A DNA stretch of 64,000 bases from Cellvibrionaceae bacterium (GCA_025800365.1 JAOXRT010000037.1:1-64000); one strand, 5' to 3'; counted from the stretch's first letter, positions 27,292-35,215 are shown. Made by a program: numbers and translations. The notes: generated by a model from the letters alone, not told the origin.

Positions 27292-27588
27292 ATGAAAAAA
27301 GCGACTTTAGTGACGACTGCCATTTTAGCCCTAGGCTTGAGTGCCACAAGCTTTGCTGGTGAAGTAAAAGGAAGTGAAGAAACCATCTGCAAAAAGGCGA
27401 GCAGCTCTATTCACCAGAAACCTTCTCGCAAATGCATGACGGAATCTGAGTGGAAAGTTTGGACAGCAAAAGCGGAAAAACAAAAGAAACGCCAACTACA
27501 GTTAGCCGAAGCAGGTGGCAGCAAATACTATCCGAAAAAAGCTAACAACCTTCAAGAACAAAAGCGTCAGCTTGCAAAGGTACAGTGA
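27292..27588 (+). CDS. Small secreted protein, C-x14-C-x4-EW family, member 3
   Basis: A 98-residue protein with a signal peptide ending SATSFAGEV. The motif is CKKASSSIHQKPSRKC followed by MTESEW, again with 14 residues between the Cys. This copy is closest to the widely distributed form with CMTxxEW. The tail is rich in Lys and Gln. It has its own 195-bp upstream region, so may be regulated apart from members 1 and 2. AAAGGA lies upstream of the ATG. Confidence 0.75.
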   Translation: MKKATLVTTAILALGLSATSFAGEVKGSEETICKKASSSIHQKPSRKCMTESEWKVWTAKAEKQKKRQLQLAEAGGSKYYPKKANNLQEQKRQLAKVQ

Positions 27589-27596
27589 GATCGAAG

Positions 27597-27617
27597 CCCT
27601 CTTTTAATTAAAGAGGG
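27597..27617. terminator. Bidirectional hairpin between convergent genes
   Basis: CCCTCTTT (27597-27604) and AAAGAGGG (27610-27617) with a 5-nt loop, between the third small secreted protein and the minus-strand gene ending at 27642. Confidence 0.5.
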
Positions 27618-27641
27618 TCTGCCGAGCAGAACATAGGCCGC

Positions 27642-27986
27642 TTACGCCAATCCTTGGCTAGAGCGGCTTAGCTTCCAATTATGTATCCACACCCCCGTTA
27701 AACAACAGGCGATCGCCAAAATATAAGCTGCGCCGTATATCGGCCCGGAGACCTTATAAATCGGCCCGTAAATTACATATTCCAAGCCCATATACAAGGC
27801 AATACCAAGTAGCGCACCCCATATATAGGGCATCGGGAAGCGCGCAAAATAATAGCCCGCAAATAGACTAGGCACTCCCATTAGCAGTACCACGCCCTTA
27901 TAGTCCAAGGGCAAAATAGAGGCCCAGAAACCCGCACCAAACAGCAATATTGCGCCAGCTAGGTAGGCCACCCATTGATTCTTCAT
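27642..27986 (-). CDS. Hypothetical four-helix membrane protein
   Basis: A 114-residue protein with four hydrophobic helices (about 7-24, 29-46, 53-70 and 82-99) and a basic C-terminus (NWKLSRSSQ). No family is recognised. It lies 76 bp downstream of the beta-propeller lipoprotein gene on the same strand and may be cotranscribed with it. Confidence 0.55.
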   Translation of the reverse strand: MKNQWVAYLAGAILLFGAGFWASILPLDYKGVVLLMGVPSLFAGYYFARFPMPYIWGALLGIALYMGLEYVIYGPIYKVSGPIYGAAYILAIACCLTGVWIHNWKLSRSSQGLA

Positions 27987-28061
27987 ACATCACCCGCTCA
28001 TATTTAAGCTTCACCTGGACATTATGTGGCCAGCTGCGATTTAGAGCTATTAGACTAAACG

Positions 28062-29183
28062 CTAATTGCCCTGCCGAGATTCCGCTACAGGCGGCCATGG
28101 GGTGCGCAATAGTCGGTCACCAGCAAAGCTACCAATGTACATAAAGTCTCCCATTACCTGAGCAACTGTACCTGCCCCCATTGGCGGACCTGCTTGCTTC
28201 AATAAGACTTGTTTCTGCATCGATTCTGGATCAAGGGCGATAATCTCAAAGGGCCCCGGACAGGAACCTACGCGAGTTTCCATACACTGCTGAGCACCGG
28301 CCAAGTCAAAGGTTTGCGAAGCCACTAATAAACGGCCATCGCCCGACCACTGGATATTGTCTGGATGCGAGGTATCGACACTGGCCAACAATTCACCGCT
28401 GCGCCAATCCACTTTATGAACTTGATTATCGGACCAGCCACTGACATAGAGATATTTATAATCAGGGTCTGTTTGAATGCCATTTAAATAGGCACCGCGA
28501 AAATTACTCACCTTAGAAAAACTTCCACCATTATCCGGCTTCCAGTGCCATACCCAGCCTGTTTTAAAGCCCAATAAGCCTTGCAACTGCGGCCAGTTAA
28601 TCACCCCTAAAGAGAAACCTTCGCGAGCAAACATGTGGGTACTAAAAAAGCTGCCTTCGGGGCCCGCGACAACATCATTGATATAGCTGTTGTCCGGCAT
28701 CTCCACACAACCCTGCCAACTAATCTGGTAATTTTCACTGGCACGACGAATTAGAAAAGATTCAACAGCTTCTCGACCACCATGATTGACTACCAATAAG
28801 CGCTGAGTGTTTTCGTCAACTTGGCTTAGATGGATACCGTGAGGTGAAAATAACTCACCCGGCGGTTTACAGCCTGGCTGCCCCCAATGCTCCGAATCAG
28901 CCTCGGTAAAATCAGGAAAGATTTTTAAATGTTTTGCTTTCACATCAAAAAAAGCCAAAGATCCCGGCGTATGTTCCCCCACCACCCCCATCTGACTAAC
29001 TACCAAGGTTTGACCATCCCCTAAAGGCTCTAGGTCTTCAGGGTTTTGAAAACCACAGAACACCTTGCGATCACCGACAGAGTTACAGTCTGTTATATAG
29101 GGTTGAGTTTCAGAACATGCCGCTAAAGCTAATACTGCTAGTAAAAGAGAGAGACGAAAGATAGAAGCCTGTAGTATTGCCAT
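28062..29183 (-). CDS. Beta-propeller lipoprotein (SMP-30/paraoxonase-like)
   Basis: A 373-residue protein with a lipoprotein signal (LAVLALAAC, Cys about 23). The body has the repeated strand patterns of a six-bladed propeller: GDGQTLVVSQMGV, LFSPHGIHLSQVDE, NGIQTDPDYKYLYVSGW and NIQWSGDGRLLVASQ. His and Asn/Asp residues in such loops bind Ca2+ in SMP-30, gluconolactonase and arylesterase proteins, so a lactonase/esterase-like role is possible. Its place on the membrane face is inferred from the lipobox. It is preceded by a long non-coding structured stretch. Confidence 0.6.
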   Translation of the reverse strand: MAILQASIFRLSLLLAVLALAACSETQPYITDCNSVGDRKVFCGFQNPEDLEPLGDGQTLVVSQMGVVGEHTPGSLAFFDVKAKHLKIFPDFTEADSEHWGQPGCKPPGELFSPHGIHLSQVDENTQRLLVVNHGGREAVESFLIRRASENYQISWQGCVEMPDNSYINDVVAGPEGSFFSTHMFAREGFSLGVINWPQLQGLLGFKTGWVWHWKPDNGGSFSKVSNFRGAYLNGIQTDPDYKYLYVSGWSDNQVHKVDWRSGELLASVDTSHPDNIQWSGDGRLLVASQTFDLAGAQQCMETRVGSCPGPFEIIALDPESMQKQVLLKQAGPPMGAGTVAQVMGDFMYIGSFAGDRLLRTPWPPVAESRQGN

Positions 29184-29316
29184 TATTATTCTCGTTATTG
29201 CCTAATCCTTAGGCTTGGCAGTGTATGACACTTCTATTGGTATAACAAAGTATGCGTAACTAAATAACCCCACTCTTCAGCTTAGATGTCCCTACTCGTG
29301 AACACCACAAAAGCAA

Positions 29317-29544
29317 GAATCTAGCTTGAGGCAGTGATTTGGACGACTAGGCTCCTGACAAAACTTCTGGAAAGGTTTTGGGCTTGGCCGAAGGCTGAGC
29401 GCCTGGACGACGCGAATCCATGGAACGGGTGGCCGCATGACAATTCTGCTTGGAGCAGAATAGGGCTTGCCCGCAGGGTGAGTAACTGGATGTTACGAAT
29501 CCATGCAGTGTTGGAGCGGAAAAACACTGCCCCAAACTAGATTC
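29317..29544. repeat. Structured non-coding element with two 43-nt direct repeats
   Basis: Outer 20-base inverted arms at 29317-29336 and 29525-29544 match at 18 of 20 positions. Inside are two 43-nt direct repeats, 29380-29422 and 29463-29505, differing at about 10 positions. Several differences are paired: GCC-GAA-GGC against CCC-GCA-GGG, and GCG...CGC against GTAA...TTAC, so both copies can fold into the same two stem-loops. Hairpins also lie between the units (ATTCTGC/GCAGAAT, GCAGTGTT/AACACTGC, CAAAACTT/AAGGTTTTG). This pattern indicates a selected RNA or single-strand DNA structure. No protein-like frame was seen. Confidence 0.7.
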
Positions 29545-29579
29545 TGGTCAGCAGCCGCCCCAAAGCAAAGTAGGTAAAA

Positions 29580-29722
29580 AGCGCACAGGAGTGCACCCAC
29601 AAGTGATGGAGCCTAAGCGTCAACACATGTGCGAGCCCGCTTTAGGCAAGTAGTTTCACACAACTGCGCCAGCCTAGAGCGGGCGACGTTGCTAACAAAA
29701 TAGGAATTTTGTTAGCAGCGGT
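29580..29722. repeat. Second structured non-coding stretch
   Basis: A cluster of inverted repeats: GCGCACAGGAGTGCAC near 29581-29596, CCCGCTTTAGGC (29636-29647) against GCCTAGAGCGGG (29671-29682; 11 of 12 pair), and GCTAACAAAA against TTTTGTTAGC at about 29691-29716. The element lies between the first structured repeat and the fpr terminator. It may be a diverged extension of that element. Confidence 0.5.
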
Positions 29723-29738
29723 AGGTAAAAGAAAGCAC

Positions 29739-29776
29739 AAAAAAAGCCCCACAGATCGAAACCTGCAGGGCTTTAG
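29739..29776 (-). terminator. Terminator of the fpr gene
   Basis: On the minus strand AAAGCCC and GGGCTTT arms (inner arms extended by TGCAGG/CTGTG) end in a run of seven T. It lies about 60 bp after the fpr stop. Confidence 0.8.
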
Positions 29777-29832
29777 CGTGAAACTGTTTTTAAAAAATTC
29801 GCAGCAGTATTTACAAAACTCTTGCTGGAAGC

Positions 29833-30606
29833 TTATTGCTCCACAAATGCCCGCTCAATAACATAATGCGCTTTCTGACCATGACGAGACTCCTTAAAAC
29901 CGTGGCCATCCAAAATTTCGCAGGTTTCCTTTAACATACTTGGGCTGCCACAAATCATAAAACGATCATCTTCCAAGTTTGGCTTCGGCAAACCTAAGTC
30001 ATGAAACAATTTACCCATACGCATTAGATCAGTAAGACGGCCATTATTACGGAAAGGCTCGCGAGTTACAGTTGGGTAATAAAGTAATTTTTCACGCACT
30101 TCCTCGCCGAAAAATTCATTATTGGGCAGCTCATTTTCTATCACATCTTGATACGCCAGCTCCGATATATGGCGCACACCGTGGGTCAGAATAATTTTAT
30201 CAAAGCGCTGATAAACGTCTGGATCTTTAATGATGCTCATAAAAGGCGCCAAGCCTGTACCAGTACTGATTAAGTACAAATGCTTGCCTTCTAACAAATG
30301 ATCGGCAACCAAGGTGCCTGTTGGCTTTGTAGAAAGCAGGATCTCATCACCGACCTCAATATTCTGCAAACGAGACGTCAGCGGGCCATCTGGCACCTTA
30401 ATGCTGAAAAACTCCAATTCTTCATCATAATTTGCACTGGCAATACTATAGGCACGCATCAGAGGCTTACCTTCCACTTCCAAGCCCATCATCACAAAGT
30501 GGCCATTCTCAAAGCGCAAGCTTTGGCTACGACTGGTATTAAAGCTAAACAAGCTATCATTCCAGTGGTGCACTCGGGTGACTCGTTCACGAATCAAACT
30601 GGCCAT
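29833..30606 (-). CDS. fpr: Ferredoxin/flavodoxin-NADP+ reductase
   Basis: A 257-residue FAD enzyme that exchanges electrons between NADPH and ferredoxin or flavodoxin, used in oxidative stress defence and Fe-S enzyme support. The FAD motif is MRAYSIASANYD, the NADP site STGTGLAPFMSII, and the pyridine-nucleotide end GSPSMLKETCEILD. Length is typical. It is divergent from a LysR regulator, the same arrangement as fpr-finR in pseudomonads, where the regulator activates fpr under superoxide. Its stop is followed by a strong terminator. Confidence 0.93.
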   Translation of the reverse strand: MASLIRERVTRVHHWNDSLFSFNTSRSQSLRFENGHFVMMGLEVEGKPLMRAYSIASANYDEELEFFSIKVPDGPLTSRLQNIEVGDEILLSTKPTGTLVADHLLEGKHLYLISTGTGLAPFMSIIKDPDVYQRFDKIILTHGVRHISELAYQDVIENELPNNEFFGEEVREKLLYYPTVTREPFRNNGRLTDLMRMGKLFHDLGLPKPNLEDDRFMICGSPSMLKETCEILDGHGFKESRHGQKAHYVIERAFVEQ

Positions 30607-30753
30607 AATGGGGTCTCCAAGACGATAAATTCATTAACTGCAGTTTAGAGATCTACCCATTACCCGTAAAATGGGTTATTTTTCTATTGCTTATCGATTT
30701 TTTAGATATAGAACCACTTAAAGGCTTCTAGCCACCCATTAGAGATAGCTGAT

Positions 30754-31659
30754 ATGCGCTTTAGCTTGCGACAAATAGAGGTCTTCTTATGCACCGCCCA
30801 GCTGCAAAACATCAGCCTGGCTGCAAAGCAACTTAACCTCTCCCAATCGGCTGCCAGCTCAGCACTACGCGAGCTAGAGCAACAGTTCGGCCTCCAGCTA
30901 TTTGATCGAGTGGGCAAAAGGTTACGACTCAATGAAAACGGCATCGCTTTGCGGCCACAAGCCCTGGAGCTGATTAGCTGCGCAGAAAGACTAGAGGTCA
31001 GCTTTAAAGGTCAAGCTGGACTTGGCGACCTGCGAATTGGTGCAACTTTAACTATTGGAAATTATCTAGCTGTACCTTTAGTCGCCCAATATATGAACGA
31101 TGCCAAATTGCGAGGACAAGAAGCGCGAGTCGACCTGCACGTTGCCAACACCGACAGTATTGCCAAGCAGGTACTGAACTATGAAATGGATATAGGTCTG
31201 ATTGAGGGGGAATTTAACCACCCATTGCTGCGCAGCGAATTTTGGCGTGAAGATGAGCTACTTATCGTGGCTAACCCAGAGCACCCTTTAGCAATCGAGA
31301 AAACTCTGGACGACGAGCAGCTTTTATCGCTGCGCTGGATAAGCCGAGAACATGGCTCCGGTACGCGCCAAGCATTCGAGCACGCTCTTCATGGCCTACT
31401 GCCACAATTGGATATCGCCATGGAGCTAGAGCATACCGAGGCCATAAAGCGTGCCATCGAAGCCAACCTTGGTGTAGCTTGCCTCTCACGCCTGGCAGTG
31501 CAAGAAGCCTTAAATCGTGGCAGCCTAGTACAATTGCACGCACCTCATCGCGATTGGCGCCGGCGCTTTTATTTTGTTTTTCATCGAGATAAAGCAATTA
31601 GTCATTCACTGGAACACTGGTTAAATCTATGCCAAGCTGAACCTTCTAGGGCCTGTTAA
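30754..31659 (+). CDS. LysR-type regulator, likely FinR-like activator of fpr
   Basis: A 301-residue LysR protein. The N-terminal winged helix-turn-helix is MRFSLRQIEVFLCTAQLQ... with SLAAKQLNLSQSAASSALR. The remainder is the periplasmic-binding-like effector domain. It is transcribed divergently from fpr over a 147-bp gap, the classic place for a LysR operator. Control of fpr is inferred from this layout and from the pseudomonad precedent, not from a recognised binding site. The M23 peptidase gene begins 15 bp after its stop. Confidence 0.88.
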   Translation: MRFSLRQIEVFLCTAQLQNISLAAKQLNLSQSAASSALRELEQQFGLQLFDRVGKRLRLNENGIALRPQALELISCAERLEVSFKGQAGLGDLRIGATLTIGNYLAVPLVAQYMNDAKLRGQEARVDLHVANTDSIAKQVLNYEMDIGLIEGEFNHPLLRSEFWREDELLIVANPEHPLAIEKTLDDEQLLSLRWISREHGSGTRQAFEHALHGLLPQLDIAMELEHTEAIKRAIEANLGVACLSRLAVQEALNRGSLVQLHAPHRDWRRRFYFVFHRDKAISHSLEHWLNLCQAEPSRAC

Positions 31660-31674
31660 CACTAATTCGATTCT

Positions 31675-32556
31675 ATGAGTATTCGCAAAAGCACTTTTAT
31701 TTGGCTTGGGATATTATTTAGCGCCCTCGCTTCAGCCCAAGAGATTTACAAATACAAAGATAAGCACGGCAACTGGGTTTTTAGCGATAAAAAGCCCAAG
31801 CAAAGTGCAGAACTGATTTCGCTAAAAAAATCGCCTAGAAAGTCACGCCATCACCCCTGGGTTGAAGAAGTCAGAAAAGGTGGCAAACGCCAACTCTATC
31901 TTCACAACCCTGTCCACGCCCCACTGCAGTTTTTTTATCAAAGCTCAGAGCTGGGGAAGGAAACTATTCAATTTAGCGCCGAAGGGCCTGGAAAATATTT
32001 ACTGCGAGAGGGAGAGCGCTCTTTCGGAGAACTTAAGACAGGCTGGGCCATAGGGAACGGCAATATGAGTCATAGCCAAGATATCTATCAACTGCCCTTT
32101 GACAGCAAAAAGCGCCTACTAATATCCCAAGGTTTTAATGGCCGCTTTTCCCACACTGGCCGAGGAAATAGATTCGCCTTAGATATTGCGATGGAAGTCG
32201 GCACCAATATAGCCGCCGCACGTCCTGGCATCGTCGCAATCGCCAAAGATGACTACCATATGGGTGGCGCAAAACAGTACTTTTTGGATAAAGCCAACCA
32301 CATCACTGTCTACCACGAAGACGGCAGCTCAGCGGTTTACGCACATATACTGCAAAGTAGCGCAAAGGTTAAGCCTGGCGATGTTGTAAAAGCAGGACAA
32401 ATTATTGCCCGCTCTGGCTCATCAGGTTACTCAACAGGCCCACACTTGCACTTTGTTATTCGCGGCATGCAAAATGGGAGGCTTGTTTCATTCCCATTCC
32501 GGCTAAAAGGCCGAGACGGCAAAGTCTTTACACCGCGAGCCATGCAGAAAATCTAA
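31675..32556 (+). CDS. M23 family metallopeptidase with DUF4124 N-terminus
   Basis: A 293-residue exported protein. After the signal peptide (ending ALASAQ) comes DUF4124 (EIYKYKDKHGNWVFSDKKP). The C-terminal half is the LytM/M23 zinc peptidase fold: RFALDIAMEVGTNIAAA with the Asp ligand, and the terminal HLHFVI zinc motif. An upstream His in FSHTGRGN may supply the first ligand, as in related enzymes lacking HxxxD. It would cut peptidoglycan cross-links or activate an amidase in the periplasm. It starts 15 bp after the LysR gene, so may be cotranscribed. Confidence 0.82.
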   Translation: MSIRKSTFIWLGILFSALASAQEIYKYKDKHGNWVFSDKKPKQSAELISLKKSPRKSRHHPWVEEVRKGGKRQLYLHNPVHAPLQFFYQSSELGKETIQFSAEGPGKYLLREGERSFGELKTGWAIGNGNMSHSQDIYQLPFDSKKRLLISQGFNGRFSHTGRGNRFALDIAMEVGTNIAAARPGIVAIAKDDYHMGGAKQYFLDKANHITVYHEDGSSAVYAHILQSSAKVKPGDVVKAGQIIARSGSSGYSTGPHLHFVIRGMQNGRLVSFPFRLKGRDGKVFTPRAMQKI

Positions 32557-32855
32557 AGCAGCAACGCCACTATTTAGAAATCTCCTAGGCTAAAGTCTAA
32601 CTGCTATCCAATTCATTTAATGTATGATGAACTCCTAATAGAAATAAATATGCAATCTGATCAATAGTTGCGATGGCAAGTAGTTCCTTTCTCTCAGAAA
32701 TCATCGCATTGATTTCGGCATTGCCCCTGATACAGCTACACTTCAATAAAGTGTCATAATTGACTGATAATTTGATCACGATTGGCCAAGTATTAGGCAT
32801 TTAAAAATACGGCTAATGGCAAATGGATTTTTCTAAAACGCTATAGAGGTTTTCT

Positions 32856-33578
32856 ATGTCTAGAGTCGCACTAGTGACAGGTGGTACCCGAGGGATTGGT
32901 GAGGCAATTTGCACCAAATTAAAGCTAAAAGGCTATGAAGTTATTGCCAACTATGGAGGTAATGATTTAGCCGCCGAGGCATTCAGTGAGCGCTGTGGTG
33001 TTCCAACCATAAAATTTGATGTAGCCGATTTTTCAGCCGTAGAAGAATCCGTCAAAAAAATCGAAGCCGACTATGGTGGCATTGATGTCCTGGTTAATAA
33101 TGCCGGGATTACTCGCGACGGCACTATGCACAGAATGGACGCCCAGCAATGGCAACAGGTCATCGACACCAACCTAGGCTCTTGCTTCAATACTAGCCGC
33201 GCCGTAATTGACGGTATGCGCCAGAGAGGTTTTGGTCGAATTGTTAACATCGGCTCCATTAACGGCCAAGCTGGGCAATATGGACAAGTGAATTATGCTG
33301 CGGCCAAATCCGGCATACATGGTTTTACCAAAGCTTTAGCACAAGAGAATGCAGCGAAAGGTATTACCGTTAACGCGGTAGCACCAGGCTATGTTGATAC
33401 CGATATGGTTCGCGCTGTTCCTGCCGATGTTTTGGAGAAGATTGTTGCCAAGATACCTGTGGGTAGATTAGGCAACCCTGAGGATATTGCTCGCACTGTA
33501 GAATTTCTAGTGAGTGACAATGCAGGCTTTATTACGGGCTCGACACTATCCGTAAACGGCGGCCAGCATATGTATTAA
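32856..33578 (+). CDS. phaB: Acetoacetyl-CoA reductase
   Basis: A 240-residue short-chain dehydrogenase that reduces acetoacetyl-CoA to (R)-3-hydroxybutyryl-CoA with NADPH, the monomer for PHB. The nucleotide motif is TGGTRGIG, the NAG motif is NNAGITRDGT, and the catalytic YxxxK is in YAAAKSGIHGFTK with Ser in NIGSING. Its end SVNGGQHMY is typical of PhaB. It faces phasin genes, with a terminator between them, and the PHA synthase is nearby. Confidence 0.92.
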   Translation: MSRVALVTGGTRGIGEAICTKLKLKGYEVIANYGGNDLAAEAFSERCGVPTIKFDVADFSAVEESVKKIEADYGGIDVLVNNAGITRDGTMHRMDAQQWQQVIDTNLGSCFNTSRAVIDGMRQRGFGRIVNIGSINGQAGQYGQVNYAAAKSGIHGFTKALAQENAAKGITVNAVAPGYVDTDMVRAVPADVLEKIVAKIPVGRLGNPEDIARTVEFLVSDNAGFITGSTLSVNGGQHMY

Positions 33579-33608
33579 GCTTTTTTGCTTTTACAAAGTT
33601 ATACAAAT

Positions 33609-33646
33609 AAAAAAAGCCCCAAGCGCTTATAGGCTCTTGGGGCTTT
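33609..33646. terminator. Bidirectional terminator between phaB and the phasin gene
   Basis: AAAAGCCCCAAG and CTTGGGGCTTT arms flank a 12-nt loop, with A and T tracts on both sides, so it can stop both convergent transcripts. Confidence 0.85.
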
Positions 33647-33659
33647 AAAGTTCAAGTAA

Positions 33660-33998
33660 TTACTTACTTGCTACTGCAGACTGCGCATCTTCAGCAGCTA
33701 CTTTCAAAACTTCGCCAGCTTTTTCCTGAGCTTCAGAAATAACGTCGTAAGATTCTTTAGTCGCTGCAACAATTTTTTCCTGCATGCCTTCAAGGTAAGT
33801 TTTCTGAGCTTCAACTACAGCATTAACATCTTTTTTCTCAGATAGGCCCTGAGTAAATTCAACACCATCGTTAAGCAAAGTTGAAAACAGATTGCTCTGC
33901 TGGCTAGCCAATTGCTCAAGAGCTTTAGCATTTACAGCAGCCAAATCAGTTAATGGCTTAAGGGATTTTTGTAGCTGTTCATTCATTTGATCAAACAT
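33660..33998 (-). CDS. Phasin (PHA granule-associated protein)
   Basis: A 112-residue, nearly all-helical, Ala/Gln/Glu-rich protein with no Cys and heptad-like hydrophobic spacing, as in phasin family 2 (start MFDQMNEQLQKSLKPLTDLA). Phasins coat PHA granules and limit their size. A strong ribosome site (AAGGAGG) precedes the ATG. It lies 49 bp after the next phasin gene and is probably in the same transcript. Confidence 0.82.
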   Translation of the reverse strand: MFDQMNEQLQKSLKPLTDLAAVNAKALEQLASQQSNLFSTLLNDGVEFTQGLSEKKDVNAVVEAQKTYLEGMQEKIVAATKESYDVISEAQEKAGEVLKVAAEDAQSAVASK

Positions 33999-34047
33999 TT
34001 CAGCCTCCTTGGTTGGGCTAGTTGGCGCTTAGGCCGATTACAATTAA

Positions 34048-34467
34048 TTATTTCTCTTCGCTTGCAGCAGCTGCTGGGCTCTCAACAACTTTTTTCTCTG
34101 CTGCCTTTTTAGGGCTGGCTTTACGGCGCTTAGGAGCAGCTTGCTTTTCCTCTACTGGCTCAAGCTTAGCGGTGAAAAGCTCACTGATTTCGTGCCGGCT
34201 GTTTTGTAGCAACTGTAAAGATTCTTCACCAGCTTCAATCATTGACTGACGCAGCTCGGCGGCGCATTCAGTATTGCTTTTGAAAATGGCTGCAGGATCT
34301 GTTTGCTGACCAATCTGCTCTAAATGCTTAGCGCTAATGTTCAACATTTGCTGGTAACATTTGCTTTGTAGCTTTACCGCCTGCTGTAGGCCTTTGGCCT
34401 GAGAAACGAAAAAGCCATTAAAAGGCTGAGCTGCTGCCTGCCAATCCTGCGCTAGAAAACCCATCAT
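34048..34467 (-). CDS. Phasin with basic, Ala/Lys-rich tail
   Basis: A 139-residue protein. The first about 95 residues are helical and phasin-like (start MMGFLAQDWQAAAQPFNGFF). The tail from about 105 is Lys/Arg/Ala/Glu-rich (KRRKASPKKAAEKK), resembling the histone-like tails of PhaF-type phasins that bind DNA and help segregate granules. The promoter region holds three PhaR-type operators, so it is inferred to be repressed by PhaR until granules form. It is the first gene of a phasin pair. Confidence 0.78.
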   Translation of the reverse strand: MMGFLAQDWQAAAQPFNGFFVSQAKGLQQAVKLQSKCYQQMLNISAKHLEQIGQQTDPAAIFKSNTECAAELRQSMIEAGEESLQLLQNSRHEISELFTAKLEPVEEKQAAPKRRKASPKKAAEKKVVESPAAAASEEK

Positions 34468-34489
34468 TTAGCCATCTCCATTAATTTTG

Positions 34490-34500
34490 CTGCACTGCAC
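34490..34500. promoter_or_regulatory. PhaR operator, site A
   Basis: CTGC-ACT-GCAC within TTTTGCTGC-ACT-GCACAATAT, matching the CTGC-N3-GCAG PhaR motif at 7 of 8 defined bases. About 30 bp before the phasin start at 34467. Confidence 0.7.
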
Positions 34501-34549
34501 AATATGGAGAAATAATAGCCAGCACACAGCAGGACATCAAGGGATTTTG

Positions 34550-34560
34550 CTGCCATGCAG
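34550..34560. promoter_or_regulatory. PhaR operator, site B
   Basis: CTGC-CAT-GCAG, an exact CTGC-N3-GCAG match, extended to TTTTGCTGC-CAT-GCAGCATTT. This is the best of the three sites. Confidence 0.8.
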
Positions 34561-34595
34561 CATTTCTCTTAGACGGATTTATCATAAGCAAATTG

Positions 34596-34606
34596 CCGCA
34601 GTGCAG
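34596..34606. promoter_or_regulatory. PhaR operator, site C
   Basis: CCGC-AGT-GCAG within AATTGCCGC-AGT-GCAGCAAAA, one base from the motif and with the same extended half-site. It lies about 46 bp upstream of site B (centre to centre). Confidence 0.7.
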
Positions 34607-34725
34607 CAAAATCAATATAAGACAGTAAAATTGGGAGGGCGATGATGAAAATCAATGCAAGGAAGCAGTGGAGAAGAGCAAGGAAGAGATAGGGCTCGCA
34701 GCCCTTGCAGGCCGCGGCTTGAAGC

Positions 34726-35142
34726 TTATTTTTTACTCGGGTTCCAGAGCTTCATATTTTGCTCTAGCATCTGGTTGAATACCGCCATTGGGTTGCCAGA
34801 GCCAAGATTCTTTACGACTGCCTGCATACCCTCTTGTTGCTCCACTGCCATGGCCAAGCTTTGCTCTAAATATTGGCGCAAGAATAACTGCATGTCACCG
34901 CCATAGAAGCGAATAAGCTGCTTCAGCAGTGTATTGGTCAGCAAAGACTGCTGATCATTGGTCTCTGATTCCATAATGATTTGCAGAAGAATGGACTTAC
35001 TGAGGTCCTCTCCACTCTTAGAGTCGACTACCTCAAAGTCCTTATGCTCAATGACCATCTGTTTGATGGCATCCAAATTCACATACTGACTCGTACTGGT
35101 ATCGTATAGCCTGCGGTTGGGGTACTTTTTAATGGTGATCAA
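34726..35142 (-). CDS. phaR: PHA synthesis repressor PhaR
   Basis: A regulator that binds DNA and PHA granules and represses phasin genes. The N-terminal PHB accumulation DNA-binding domain is ITIKKYPNRRLYDTSTSQYV, followed by a second conserved part (DLSKSILLQIIMESE) and a helical C-terminus. TTG at 35142 gives the usual family start (LITIKKYPNRR); the frame extends to GTG 35190, but that region is occupied by a palindrome, and neither has a strong ribosome site. It lies just downstream of phaC and is probably cotranscribed. Confidence 0.9.
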   Translation of the reverse strand: MITIKKYPNRRLYDTSTSQYVNLDAIKQMVIEHKDFEVVDSKSGEDLSKSILLQIIMESETNDQQSLLTNTLLKQLIRFYGGDMQLFLRQYLEQSLAMAVEQQEGMQAVVKNLGSGNPMAVFNQMLEQNMKLWNPSKK

Positions 35143-35163
35143 GGTGAAGCCCAAATTAGTTAC

Positions 35164-35190
35164 GTGCCGCTGAGTATACCTCAGCAGCAC
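35164..35190. promoter_or_regulatory. Imperfect palindrome in the phaC-phaR gap
   Basis: A 27-base imperfect palindrome around TGAGTATACCTCA, with GTGC and GCAC ends and GCTGAG/CTCAGC inner arms. It overlaps the possible upstream phaR start. It could be an operator or an RNA hairpin controlling phaR; it does not fit CTGC-N3-GCAG. Confidence 0.5.
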
Positions 35191-35215
35191 GTCGCTTGCT
35201 TAGGCTTAGGCAAGC

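Noticed and set aside
29321-29540. Overlapping short frames on both strands in the structured element
   Set aside because: They are by-products of the inverted repeats and low stop density; no start signal and no protein-like pattern.
32597-32800. A 67-codon minus-strand frame upstream of phaB
   Set aside because: It overlaps the phaB promoter region and has no ribosome site or recognisable motif.
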